A stretch of 64,000 bases of DNA, taken from NCBI GenBank assembly GCA_963779325.1, contig CAVZXS010000019.1, positions 186,001-250,000 on the forward strand, written 5' to 3'. A model generated the notes under the pieces. That model made no database searches and was not told the DNA's origin. It saw nothing but the letters and a program-made list of their open reading frames with translations. The stretch comes from CAVZXS01 sp963779325. GTDB taxonomy: Bacteria > Bacteroidota > Bacteroidia > Chitinophagales > Chitinophagaceae. Each line of letters opens with the position of its first letter. Within the stretch, counting starts at the first letter, position 1. The position numbers and the translations under genes are program-made. Of this stretch, positions 1-7,519 are shown in pieces.

Positions 1-1
1 A

Positions 2-232
2 ATTTGTCATGGCGTGCAGATTTTATTGACGGCCGGTTTGGCTGATCAACGAAAAATAGCCTGCTACGAACATGTAAAATTTGAAGTAGAATCCTGCGGA
101 GGTATTTATGTTACACCGGAAGAAGCCGTTAAAGACGGTCGGATTGTAACCGGGAAAACCTGGCAGTCGCATCCCGAATTTTATAAAATTGTATTTAACT
201 GTTTAAAAGAAACGGAAGCCGTTACTGCATAA
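2..232 (+). CDS. DJ-1/PfpI family protein, C-terminal part (5' end outside window)
   Basis: The reading frame is open from the first complete codon and begins ICHGVQILLTAG, the nucleophile-elbow region of the DJ-1/PfpI (class I glutamine amidotransferase-like) fold. The Cys of ICHG is the conserved reactive cysteine. It is followed by a typical C-terminal half (helix, FEVESCGG strand, DGRIVTG strand, final helix). Family members are about 180-190 aa, so roughly the first 100 residues lie upstream. A GTG inside the elbow could be taken for a start, but it would cut off the catalytic Cys and is not credible. Members act as deglycases, proteases or stress chaperones; the activity here cannot be told from this fragment. 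Confidence 0.8.
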   Translation: MCHGVQILLTAGLADQRKIACYEHVKFEVESCGGIYVTPEEAVKDGRIVTGKTWQSHPEFYKIVFNCLKETEAVTA

Positions 233-319
233 ATATTTTACAATAAAACTCTTTTAAAAAATACTGCGGGTAAACCCGGGTGTTGTGCGCCATTTTGCAG
301 ATACTCCCAAATTTAAAGA

Positions 320-787
320 ATGGTAAGACTTAAAATAACTTTCCTGTTTTTCATCGTATTCTCTCTTAGTAGTTGTTGGCAACAAATGTGGGGTGACAAT
401 GACTTGGGCGACAATTTTTCGTTGATGGAAGGCGATAGAATTGAGGACAGGATTATAGTTTACTGTAGTGGACGAAGTGGTGGTGCTTGTATGGCAGGTA
501 CGCCTATTGTTCCTATTTATTCAAGACACATGGACAGCAACGGACATTATGCTGAATATGTGGAAACTGCTAAATCAAACGACGATTTTATTGTTGCAAA
601 GACCTTACAAGTAAAAGATAAACGAGAAAACTATTGGATTATCTCTAAAGGTTTCAGCATTGACAATTGCGACAAAGTAAACTGTGACAGTATTATTCAA
701 TCTCATGTACTTGGACCGCTTGAACAAACCGAATTTCGAAAGAAAGCCTCCGAACTAAAAATAAATTTAAATTTTGACAAAAAGTAA
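320..787 (+). CDS. small lipoprotein of unknown function
   Basis: A 155-aa protein with a hydrophobic N-terminus ending in the lipobox SLSSC (Cys about residue 19), so it should be exported and lipid-anchored. The mature part has an acidic stretch, then EDRIIVYCSG and several Cys residues (CSG, GACMAG, NCDKVNC) that could form disulfides. I do not recognise a catalytic motif. It stands alone between the DJ-1 gene and a toxin-antitoxin pair. The 223 bp downstream hold no convincing gene, only a short hairpin. Confidence 0.6.
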   Translation: MVRLKITFLFFIVFSLSSCWQQMWGDNDLGDNFSLMEGDRIEDRIIVYCSGRSGGACMAGTPIVPIYSRHMDSNGHYAEYVETAKSNDDFIVAKTLQVKDKRENYWIISKGFSIDNCDKVNCDSIIQSHVLGPLEQTEFRKKASELKINLNFDKK

Positions 788-885
788 GTGACAAAAAACG
801 AACGCACATTGGTATTGCCAATAGCAGGGCTTGACATTGAAACAATCAGCAGCGGTAAATTCATCGCACAAGGAAAAATCCCTTC

Positions 886-905
886 GTCTCGCCTCGGAGC
901 GAGAC
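886..905. repeat. short perfect hairpin in an intergenic gap
   Basis: GTCTCGC and GCGAGAC form a 7-bp stem around a 6-nt loop in the gap between the lipoprotein and the toxin gene. Only a weak T-rich stretch follows, so terminator function is possible but unproven. Confidence 0.4.
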
Positions 906-1011
906 TCCCGGTATTTTTCTGCAAACCCGATTGCGTTCCTACGATCTTGATTAACTTCATTTTAGTCGAAATTAATTTTGCAAATGTTATCTAATTAGCT
1001 AACTTTGTTTT

Positions 1012-1365
1012 GTGGGACAAAACTTCCTTAGAGACATATTTTATTACAAGCGTTACTTCTTGAGTTTCTATAATGAACAAACTGAAGATGTTCAAAAGAA
1101 ATTCGACTGGACGCTTGAGTTGATAGCGACGATAGACCGAATACCGAAAAAGTATTTCCAGCATATGGAAGGTACAATCGGGTTATATGAAATAAGAGTA
1201 GAGGTTGGAAGCAATATATTTAGAGCTTTTGCCTTTTTTGACGAGGGTAAATTAATAGTGGTAGCTAATGGATTTCAAAAGAAATCGCAGAAAACACCTA
1301 AAAATGAAATAGAATTAGCTAAGAAAATAAAAAAGGAGTATTTAAATGAAAAAGACAAAAAATAA
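1012..1365 (+). CDS. higB: HigB/RelE-like toxin of a type II toxin-antitoxin system
   Basis: A 117-aa basic protein of the Gp49/HigB branch of the RelE superfamily (ribosome-associated mRNA interferases). Typical blocks are visible: IFYYKRYFLSFYNEQ near the N-terminus, GLYEIRVEVGSNIFRAFAFF in the core with the arginines expected for RNA binding, and the C-terminal NGFQKKSQKTPKNEIELAKKIKKEY. Start choice: an in-frame stop lies three codons upstream, and GTG at 1012 is the only usable start near the expected N-terminus. The antitoxin overlaps its end by 20 bp, so this is a toxin-first operon as in higBA. Function is inferred from the family. Confidence 0.85.
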   Translation: MGQNFLRDIFYYKRYFLSFYNEQTEDVQKKFDWTLELIATIDRIPKKYFQHMEGTIGLYEIRVEVGSNIFRAFAFFDEGKLIVVANGFQKKSQKTPKNEIELAKKIKKEYLNEKDKK

Positions 1366-1654
1366 AAACCTGATATCGTTTGTCGATCATCTTGACAAAA
1401 AATATGGTAAACGTGGGACGGCTAAACGCGAAGCTTATGAACAAGAGTTTGAGACCTTTAAGCTTGGCGTACTAATTCAAGAAATGCGTGAAAAACAAAA
1501 TTTGACGCAAGAACAACTCGCTGTAAAATGCGGTACAACTAAATCTTACATTTCGCGAATAGAGAATAATGCGAGTGATATTCGTTTGTCGACGTTGATG
1601 CGTATTATAAAACAAGGACTCGGAGGTCACTTAAAATTATCGGTTGGGTTCTAA
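1346..1654 (+). CDS. higA: HigA-like XRE antitoxin
   Basis: A 102-aa protein whose C-terminal half is a Cro/C1-type helix-turn-helix (LTQEQLAVKCGTTKSYISRIEN). It is preceded by a charged N-terminal arm that would contact the toxin. It overlaps the toxin gene by 20 bp on the same strand, which implies translational coupling. Known family behaviour: the antitoxin neutralises the toxin and represses its own promoter. Confidence 0.87.
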   Translation: MKKTKNKNLISFVDHLDKKYGKRGTAKREAYEQEFETFKLGVLIQEMREKQNLTQEQLAVKCGTTKSYISRIENNASDIRLSTLMRIIKQGLGGHLKLSVGF

Positions 1655-1726
1655 CTCATGGCACGAACAGCTAACAATCAGTTTGGCAGCTATTGGGGCC
1701 GGACATTGAAGTAATGAGCATTAGTA

Positions 1727-2569
1727 ATGTCTATTATTTACAAACACTACGAGCAGGCCGCACTCAACCGGCAATTTAATAACCGGCTACGGGTACCCGA
1801 TTATGCTAAACATTTTGAAAGATGCGAACAATGGAGCCGGCAAACTGAAAATAAATATCCGTTGGTAAAAGATATCGCTTATGGCCGGCATATCCGCGAA
1901 CGATTGGATATATACCCGGCGCAAAAGTCATATTCCAAAACATTAGTATTCATTCACGGCGGCTATTGGAAAGCCGCGGAGAAAGAAAGTTTTCATTTTA
2001 TAGCCGACGGGTTTCAATGCTATGATGTTACTACTGTATTGATAGAATATCCGCTGATGCCTGATGTATCAATGGATCGGTTGATCGACTCATGCCGGGC
2101 AGCAATTAATTGGGTGCGAAAAAATATTGAACAATATAATGGCGACCCCGAAGAAATATATATAGCAGGGCATAGCGCCGGGGGGCACTTAGCGACAATG
2201 CTAATGGCCGATCGCGAAAATAAAAGTGCTGCATTCAAAGGTGTTTGTGCATTGAGCGGATTATTCAATCTATTGCCGGTACAACTGTCCGAACTTAATG
2301 ATAAACTTCAAATGGATGTGGCCGCGGCAGTACGTAACAGCCCGGTAAAGTTAGCCCCCGTTGTTTTATTTCCTTTACTCTTAGCGGTCGGAGCAGACGA
2401 GTCAGATGAATTTAAAGATCAAAGTACGGAACTGTACAACTGTTGGAACAAACAATTACCTGTTCAATTGCTGCAACCGTTCGGGTTAAATCATTTCTCA
2501 ATTGTTGAAGCCTTTGCAGATAAAACCAATGATTTACATAAAGCGTTTTGCAGGATGATGGGCGTGTAA
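1727..2569 (+). CDS. alpha/beta hydrolase, kynurenine formamidase-like
   Basis: A 280-aa protein with the HGGYW oxyanion motif (residues 77-81) that marks arylformamidase/BD-FAE-type hydrolases. The nucleophile elbow is GHSAGG (Ser150), followed by Asp224 (VGADESDE) and His256 (GLNHFS), a complete catalytic triad. No signal peptide, so cytosolic. An in-frame stop four codons upstream supports the ATG. Kynurenine formamidases hydrolyse N-formylkynurenine in tryptophan degradation, but no other kynurenine gene lies nearby, so the substrate is open. Confidence 0.8.
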   Translation: MSIIYKHYEQAALNRQFNNRLRVPDYAKHFERCEQWSRQTENKYPLVKDIAYGRHIRERLDIYPAQKSYSKTLVFIHGGYWKAAEKESFHFIADGFQCYDVTTVLIEYPLMPDVSMDRLIDSCRAAINWVRKNIEQYNGDPEEIYIAGHSAGGHLATMLMADRENKSAAFKGVCALSGLFNLLPVQLSELNDKLQMDVAAAVRNSPVKLAPVVLFPLLLAVGADESDEFKDQSTELYNCWNKQLPVQLLQPFGLNHFSIVEAFADKTNDLHKAFCRMMGV

Positions 2570-2620
2570 ACTGTTTTGATATTCAAGTTGGGGGATAAGC
2601 AATTTTATTCTAAAAGAAAA

Positions 2621-3166
2621 CTAACCGGCACTCCGGAAATCAATTATAAATCGCAGTCTTCTTATAAAAGCATCATCGATATTTGATTTTTTATTGGCAG
2701 CAAGAACGGTAAGGCCCGGGTAAGCTTCTAACTTTTGCAACAGGTACGAGACTTCAATATTGGCGAACCGGTCATGCGCATCTTTTACGCCGGTACGTTT
2801 ACCAAATAGTACATCCGCTTCATCAAAAAATAATATCGAATCCTTTTCTTCAGCAGCGACAAATGCGGCGTTCAGGTTCTTTTCCGTTTCGCCAATATAT
2901 TTTGAAACAACCTTTGAGAGATCAACTTTATAAACAGGTTTATCAAATTCTTTACCCAACAATGCAGCAGTTAATGTTTTGCCTGTACCGGCAGGGCCAT
3001 GAAATAAAACAATACTTCCGGCTGTCTTCAATTTGGTTTTCGGATTAGCTTTTTTAACCGACGAAGCATCTTTCAACCAAGTTTTTATTTGCTGCAGTGT
3101 ATCTGTATGCAGTTTCAAGTCATTCCATGACAGGTGGGTAGTAACAGGTAATAAGTGAAGTATTTT
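2621..3166 (-). pseudogene. truncated AAA+ ATPase (remnant)
   Basis: The reading frame carries the core of a Bacteroidota AAA+ ATPase family often found near contractile-injection or conjugation loci: a WNDL..T..QI segment, Walker A GPAGTGKT, the SKYIGETEKNL block, Walker B ILFFDEAD and FGKRTGVKDAHDRFAN. It stops just after the arginine finger/sensor region (FIRRLRFIIDF) with an unrelated RSAG tail. The C-terminal lid is missing, and the frame is closed upstream only 16 codons before the TTG at 3118, so the usual long N-terminal part is also missing. Complete members are about 400-450 aa. I read it as a remnant; a short functional variant cannot be excluded. Confidence 0.6.
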
Positions 3167-3298
3167 TCATACTTAAATTTAAGATGATTTTTTTGTTTTC
3201 TGTAAAGGTATTTCTGGTTATTCTCGATTTAGCTAGAACGAACAGATTTGCTGTCATAGAAATGTTGATCTGCCTTGTTAAATATTCTTTTACATTTG

Positions 3299-4207
3299 AT
3301 GATGCAAAACCTGAAACAATACTTTTTATTAAGAGACGATGTTACTTTTCTCAACTTTGGTTCTTTTGGGGCCTGTCCGAAACCTGTTTTTGAAGTATAT
3401 CAAAATTTTCAATTAGAGCTGGAACAAGAACCCGTACAGTTTATTGCCACAACCGGATTACAATATTTAGCAGCAGCCCGTGAAGCATTGGGTAATTACT
3501 TGCATTGCGATAAAGATGATATCGTGTATGTAACCAATCCATCATACGCCGTTAATGCCGTTGCTAAAAGTTTTGATCTGAAACCCGGCGATGAAATACT
3601 GACTACTGATTTGGAATATGGCGCCTGCGACAGAACCTGGGAGTACTATTGCAAAAAAGCGGGAGCTAAGTATGTAAGGCAACATATACCGCTGCCCATA
3701 TCATCGAAGGAAGAATTTGTGTCAGCATTTTTTAAAGGATTAAGTAATAAAACTAAATTGGTTTTCATAAGCCATATTACCAGCAGCACGGGGCTGCGAT
3801 TGCCGGTAGAAGAAATATGTGCCATAGCAAAAGAAAAAGGCATTATAACTTTTGTAGACGGGGCCCATGCACCGGGGCAAATTCATTTGAACCTAAAAGA
3901 TTCACCGTTTGATTTTTATACAGGCGCCTGTCATAAATGGATGATGACACCCAAGGGCAGTTCTTTTTTATATGTAAAAAAAGAATATCAATCGATGGTA
4001 GATCCCTTGGTAATAAGCTGGGGTTATCAAGCCCGTTTTCCATCGAGCTCACAATTCTTAGATTATCACCAAACCAATGGCACCCGCGATTATTCAGCTT
4101 TTTTAACCATACCCGCAGCCATTGAATTTATGAAACTGCATAACTGGGAGCAGGTAGCAAGCCGGTTGCCGACAACTGGTACAAGCCAATGCACCGGCTT
4201 TTTGTAA
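3299..4207 (+). pseudogene. class V aminotransferase, main part (frameshifted)
   Basis: A PLP-dependent fold-type I enzyme of the isopenicillin-N epimerase/cysteine desulfurase-like group. It opens with NFGSFGACPKPVFE and carries FVDGAHAPGQ (PLP-binding Asp) and the Schiff-base Lys in TGACHKWMMTPKGSSFLY. I start it at ATG 3299/3302 (MMQNLKQY); the TTG 24 bp upstream gives an implausible extension. Near 4164 the frame changes. Removing one G from CCGGTTGCC restores S-R-C-R-Q-L and joins it to the C-terminal piece at 4254-4466. The called stop at 4205-4207 is therefore an artefact of the frameshift. Substrate unknown. Confidence 0.75.
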
Positions 4208-4466
4208 ACTGTTAGGCGCAACAGCGCTTTCACCTGTAACAGATGATTTTGTTTTGCAACTGTACAGTGCCGAAATAAAAACACCCGAACCTGAAAAACT
4301 GTATCGGCATTTCTTTGATGCATATAAAATTGAAATACCGGTAATGCGGCATGGCGATAAAGTGTACCTGCGTTATTCCATTAATGCTTTTAATAGTCAG
4401 CAGGACCTGGATAAATTATTTGCAGCTATAACAGATATAAAAAGTAAAACGACCTTGATTGAATAA
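4165..4466 (+). pseudogene. class V aminotransferase, C-terminal part after frameshift
   Basis: Reads QLVQANAPAFCKLLGATALSP and then the small C-terminal domain of the same aminotransferase (LQLYSAEIKTPEPEKLY, EIPVMRHGDKVYLRYSINAFN). It is in the +1 frame relative to the main part. Joined, the two pieces give a normal enzyme length near 388 aa. An ATG/TTG-initiated independent protein here is unlikely. Confidence 0.75.
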
Positions 4467-4476
4467 TTCGTTTTGT

Positions 4477-5094
4477 TCAGGAAACTGCTGAATAATTTTT
4501 TATTTTAAGCAGCTCAAAAAAATCTTTTTCCTGTATTTCTTTTATACGGCCCGGCTGTAAATCTCCCAAGGCCAGGTCTTCAATACTTACACGGATTAAT
4601 CGTTTGCAACGATGGTGAATGGCCGCCATCATTTTACGTACCTGGTGATATTTACCTTCTGTCAGGCTGATGCGCAACCAGGTATAGGGAATGTTTTCCG
4701 TCATGATATACGGTGAAGCAAATGAAATCTCCGGTTGCAAAACAATATCGGCTTCGCAAATATTAGAGCTGTAATAATCGCCGCCTCTTATCCGAAAAGA
4801 CACACCCTCTCTTAATAGTTGCAGCCGTTCTTCCGTTACCGCATGATTTACGAGTACTAAGTAAGTTCTCTTGTGCGGTTTTTTTGCTTCAAATAATAAA
4901 CGGGTAACTTTTTTATTGGTAGTTAAAATCAATAACCCTTCTGAAAGATTATCCAACCGGCCTACAGCATGTATGCCTTCGGGAAAATCAAAATCCACAT
5001 CGCCCAATAAGTTTACAGCATGGGTGCTTACAAATTGCGATACCATATTGTAAGGTTTATTAAGAATAAAATATCGGTGGGGAGATGGGGACAT
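4477..5094 (-). CDS. rluE: 23S rRNA pseudouridine synthase, RluE-like
   Basis: A 205-aa RsuA/RluB/E/F-family synthase. It has FILNKPYNMVSQF at the N-terminus, the catalytic motif GRLDNLSEGLL with Asp48, and the GKYHQVRKMMAAIHHRCKRLIRVSI block. It lacks an N-terminal S4 RNA-binding domain, as RluE does, and its length fits. It isomerises a uridine in ribosomal RNA. It converges with the aminotransferase gene and its promoter side borders the accessory island. Confidence 0.85.
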   Translation of the reverse strand: MSPSPHRYFILNKPYNMVSQFVSTHAVNLLGDVDFDFPEGIHAVGRLDNLSEGLLILTTNKKVTRLLFEAKKPHKRTYLVLVNHAVTEERLQLLREGVSFRIRGGDYYSSNICEADIVLQPEISFASPYIMTENIPYTWLRISLTEGKYHQVRKMMAAIHHRCKRLIRVSIEDLALGDLQPGRIKEIQEKDFFELLKIKNYSAVS

Positions 5095-5156
5095 GGGTGG
5101 TTGAGTTCGTTATTATAACCCGAGTTGCAAAATGGGTGCAAGGAAATTATTGTAAA

Positions 5157-5627
5157 TCACCGGTGTTCTGGGATTTTTTTTTGTTCGATCAATCCTGTTG
5201 TATAAGCCTGCTCAGGATGGTTGGGCATCTCAGGTTTTGTGTACATTAATTTTCCTTCCTCACGCAAGGGGGAAATAAATTCTCTGAGAAGGTATTTATC
5301 ACTTCTTCCCAACACTGCAGACAGTTCGCTAATCTTCATCTCCTTCCGGGCGCATAAAGCAATGATTACTTCTTCCACCGCTTCTTTATTACCTGTTCGC
5401 TTCCCTAACTGTCCAATCATTTCCTGTAGTTGTTGGGGCAATTGATTTATCAACTCCTTATCAACCGGTGCACTAAGCTCAGATACTGGTGTACTAAGCT
5501 TAGGTACTGGTGCACTAAGACCGGGTACTGGTGTACTAAGGCCCGGTGCCGGGTTATTAAAACTCAAGTCGGGCACATAATAAGTAGCCCTTCCTTTTCC
5601 CTTTTGAGCCAAAAGACCTACCAGCAT
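5157..5627 (-). pseudogene. C-terminal fragment of an AlbA/Schlafen-type ATP-binding regulator
   Basis: The 156-aa product starts directly in the region that follows the HATPase in RecG-like/AlbA_2 regulators (GLLAQKGKGRATYYVPD). A heptad-repeat linker follows (variants of PGLSTPV / SELSAPV, four copies), then a winged-helix tail (ISELSAVLGRSDKYLLREFISPLREEGKLMY). The AlbA DNA-binding and ATPase domains are absent. It lies 121 bp downstream of, and collinear with, a gene that does carry the matching HATPase. It may be a remnant of a former regulator or a separately translated C-terminal domain. Confidence 0.55.
5465..5548. repeat. 21-bp tandem repeat, four units
   Basis: Units begin CYGGTGYACTAAG and repeat every 21 bp at 5465, 5486, 5507 and 5528, with 8 bp of variable filler. 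On the minus strand they encode the heptad repeat of the fragment above. In-frame repeats of this kind change linker length by recombination. Confidence 0.8.
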
Positions 5628-5640
5628 TTTAATTACTTAC

Positions 5641-5739
5641 TATACTTGGACATAGTGTCCAAGTATATGTCCAAGTACCCTGCTTGAAGATGTTTTTTAT
5701 GCCCTACTTGGACTTAGTGTACAACTACCTGTCCAAGTA
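5641..5739. promoter_or_regulatory. TACTTGGAC/GTCCAAGTA inverted-repeat cluster
   Basis: A perfect palindrome with 12-bp arms and a TAG centre spans 5641-5667 (TACTTGGACA against TGTCCAAGTA). A further TGTCCAAGTA half-site is at 5669-5678. A second inverted pair, TACTTGGAC (5705-5713) and GTCCAAGTA (5731-5739), has a 17-bp spacer. They fill the 121-bp gap between the deaminase-HATPase gene and the downstream fragment. The form suits an operator array or recombination site; it lacks the T-run of a terminator. Confidence 0.5.
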
Positions 5740-5748
5740 ACAGTATAA

Positions 5749-7248
5749 CTAAAGAACTACATATTTATATTTAGGAGAATTGGTTGGCTCACCATTATCC
5801 CCAATAAGTTTTAACCCTTTCATCTTGGTTAAATGCCGTTGGGCTGTTTTGTACCCAATATCAAAATGTGCCGAATACTCTCTGGCACTAACAGCCTCTT
5901 TAGATTTTATCCATTCATATCCTTCAATTTCCTTCTCTGTCAATTCCCCCAGGTTCTTATGGCTTGTTACTTTCCTAACCGCTTTAAGCGTTCTTGGGAA
6001 TGTTAATGTAAGGAATGGATTTCTGTAAGTATACTCCGGTAAAGGCAGCCCATATTTCTCATTGAGTGATTTTAATGTCCTCATACCAAAGCCTGTTTCC
6101 TCAACATAACCCATCAAGTTAAAAACATAAGCAATTATCGGATTGCGACTTATGGAAGGAGCTTTGAATGTATTCAATTGCTCCAACGAAATAGAGGGTA
6201 AGGGTGCGCCAGGACTTTTAATCACAATTTTATCATTATCTATTTCCAACGATACTTTCGCTCCTTCGTTATCAAAACTCCGGTGCACAAGACCGTTGAT
6301 AATTGCCTCCCTGAGTACTTCAATTGGAAAATCAGCAACATCCGTCCTTTTAAAAGAAGAAGTGTCCTTCGATAATGGAATTACTTTCTTTAACCAGTCT
6401 TCCACCAAATCCGGAACTAACACAAGCGGTTGGTCAAAAGTTACCGGTTCAATTTTATCTGCACCATAATCTACATGGGCCTTTAATGCTGCCTGCTTGA
6501 AAGTGAGACGGGGGTTATGACCGAACAAAAGAATACCAACTCCGGTAGGTTTGTAACGGTTAGTATTTTTATCAAAAGCTAAAACTCCAAGGGTGCTTAA
6601 ATAGGTTTGAAATACCGGGTCTTCAATTCTATATTTCAGTTTTGCCTCATTAATAAATTTCTGTAAAGCCTCGGTAGAAAATTCTTCAAAAGAGGCTGTA
6701 ACAACAGGAAGCTCCAGAGGAGTCATTTCAATCACTTCCTCTTCCACTTTATTTTTTCTTTCAATGGCCTGTTCAATAAATTTTTTATTCTTACTCTCAA
6801 TTATCTTTTGCAAATCCCTGTCAAACATGATAACGTTGGCACCATGCTTCTCAAGATGTTTAATTCCTTTTCCATCAACTGTAGGGTCGGGGTCGGCAAT
6901 ACCTACGTATACCGTCTTTATCCGGGCATTGGTAGTACGGCGGCAGCAAGGCACTTTGGGTGAGTTTCTTTCTACACAAGGCTCCAGTGTAGTAAACAGA
7001 ATGCATTCATCTAATTTCTCTTTTTGCATTAGCCGTTCTATCAACGTATATTCTGCATGGTCGCCTTCCCGCAGTTGACCTCTGTGTGCTTTTTCTACCC
7101 GGCCATCGGGAAATAATAAAATAGCCCCCACCTTGGGCGGTACTTTACCATCCGGTCTTGGTTCATTTTTCGATTTGTTCATTTCCTCTATGGCCAGTTC
7201 CATATATTGCCTGGCATCAAAGGTTTTCTTTTTTACTGCCTTTGCCAT
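5749..7248 (-). CDS. RibD-type deaminase fused to HATPase/RecG-like regulator domain
   Basis: A 499-aa two-part protein. Residues about 10-145 form a cytidine-deaminase-fold domain with His64-Ala-Glu66, LEPC (Cys91) and PCC (Cys101/102), followed by ADPDPTVDGKGI. The spacing and flanking residues match the RibD pyrimidine deaminase. Residues about 180-420 match the ATPase region of AlbA_2/RecG-like regulators (HATPase_c_4): N-box EAIINGLVHRSF (314-325), RNP block at 369, and GYVEETGFGM glycine box (380-389). A winged-helix-like tail ends the protein. The usual N-terminal AlbA domain seems replaced by the deaminase. It lies 37 bp downstream of a 77-aa ORF and a KAP NTPase on the same strand, suggesting a defence operon; deamination of a nucleotide or nucleic acid is inferred. 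Confidence 0.75.
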   Translation of the reverse strand: MAKAVKKKTFDARQYMELAIEEMNKSKNEPRPDGKVPPKVGAILLFPDGRVEKAHRGQLREGDHAEYTLIERLMQKEKLDECILFTTLEPCVERNSPKVPCCRRTTNARIKTVYVGIADPDPTVDGKGIKHLEKHGANVIMFDRDLQKIIESKNKKFIEQAIERKNKVEEEVIEMTPLELPVVTASFEEFSTEALQKFINEAKLKYRIEDPVFQTYLSTLGVLAFDKNTNRYKPTGVGILLFGHNPRLTFKQAALKAHVDYGADKIEPVTFDQPLVLVPDLVEDWLKKVIPLSKDTSSFKRTDVADFPIEVLREAIINGLVHRSFDNEGAKVSLEIDNDKIVIKSPGAPLPSISLEQLNTFKAPSISRNPIIAYVFNLMGYVEETGFGMRTLKSLNEKYGLPLPEYTYRNPFLTLTFPRTLKAVRKVTSHKNLGELTEKEIEGYEWIKSKEAVSAREYSAHFDIGYKTAQRHLTKMKGLKLIGDNGEPTNSPKYKYVVL

Positions 7249-7285
7249 ATTAGTTTTCTTTTATTCTTCTTAATTTTCCAGTCTT

Positions 7286-7519
7286 TTACCCAATCACTTT
7301 ATTTACCAATCCATCTATCTCTTTCATCTCCGATACCAAATGTTTTTTAATAGCCACCCTTATTCTGCCAAGGTGGATGGCACTTAGCTCTTGCTGCGGT
7401 GTATTATCTTTTACATATTGTGCGGCTTTGGTATGGCAGACTTTACTGAGTGTGGTCAATTGCTGATGCGTTTTATTGGCTTCATCTTCTTCAATGTCAT
7501 GAGTTAGAATTATGTCCAC
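7286..7519 (-). CDS. 77-aa protein between KAP NTPase and deaminase fusion
   Basis: A small, mostly helical, charged protein (HDIEEDEANKTHQQL..., then VAIKKHLVSEMKEIDGLV) with no recognised motif. Its GTG start overlaps the last codons of the KAP gene by 10 bp and its end is 37 bp from the deaminase gene, so all three are probably co-translated. It could be an adaptor, an inhibitor of the deaminase, or a leftover reading frame. Confidence that it is expressed is moderate. Confidence 0.45.
   Translation of the reverse strand: MDIILTHDIEEDEANKTHQQLTTLSKVCHTKAAQYVKDNTPQQELSAIHLGRIRVAIKKHLVSEMKEIDGLVNKVIG

Noticed and set aside
703..994. ORFs on both strands between the lipoprotein and the HigB-like toxin
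   Set aside because: They overlap each other or the lipoprotein end, lack start context and encode no recognisable protein.
3184..3393. Plus-strand ORF before the aminotransferase
   Set aside because: Overlaps the real gene in another frame and has no gene-like composition; the hydrophobic start is chance AT-rich sequence.
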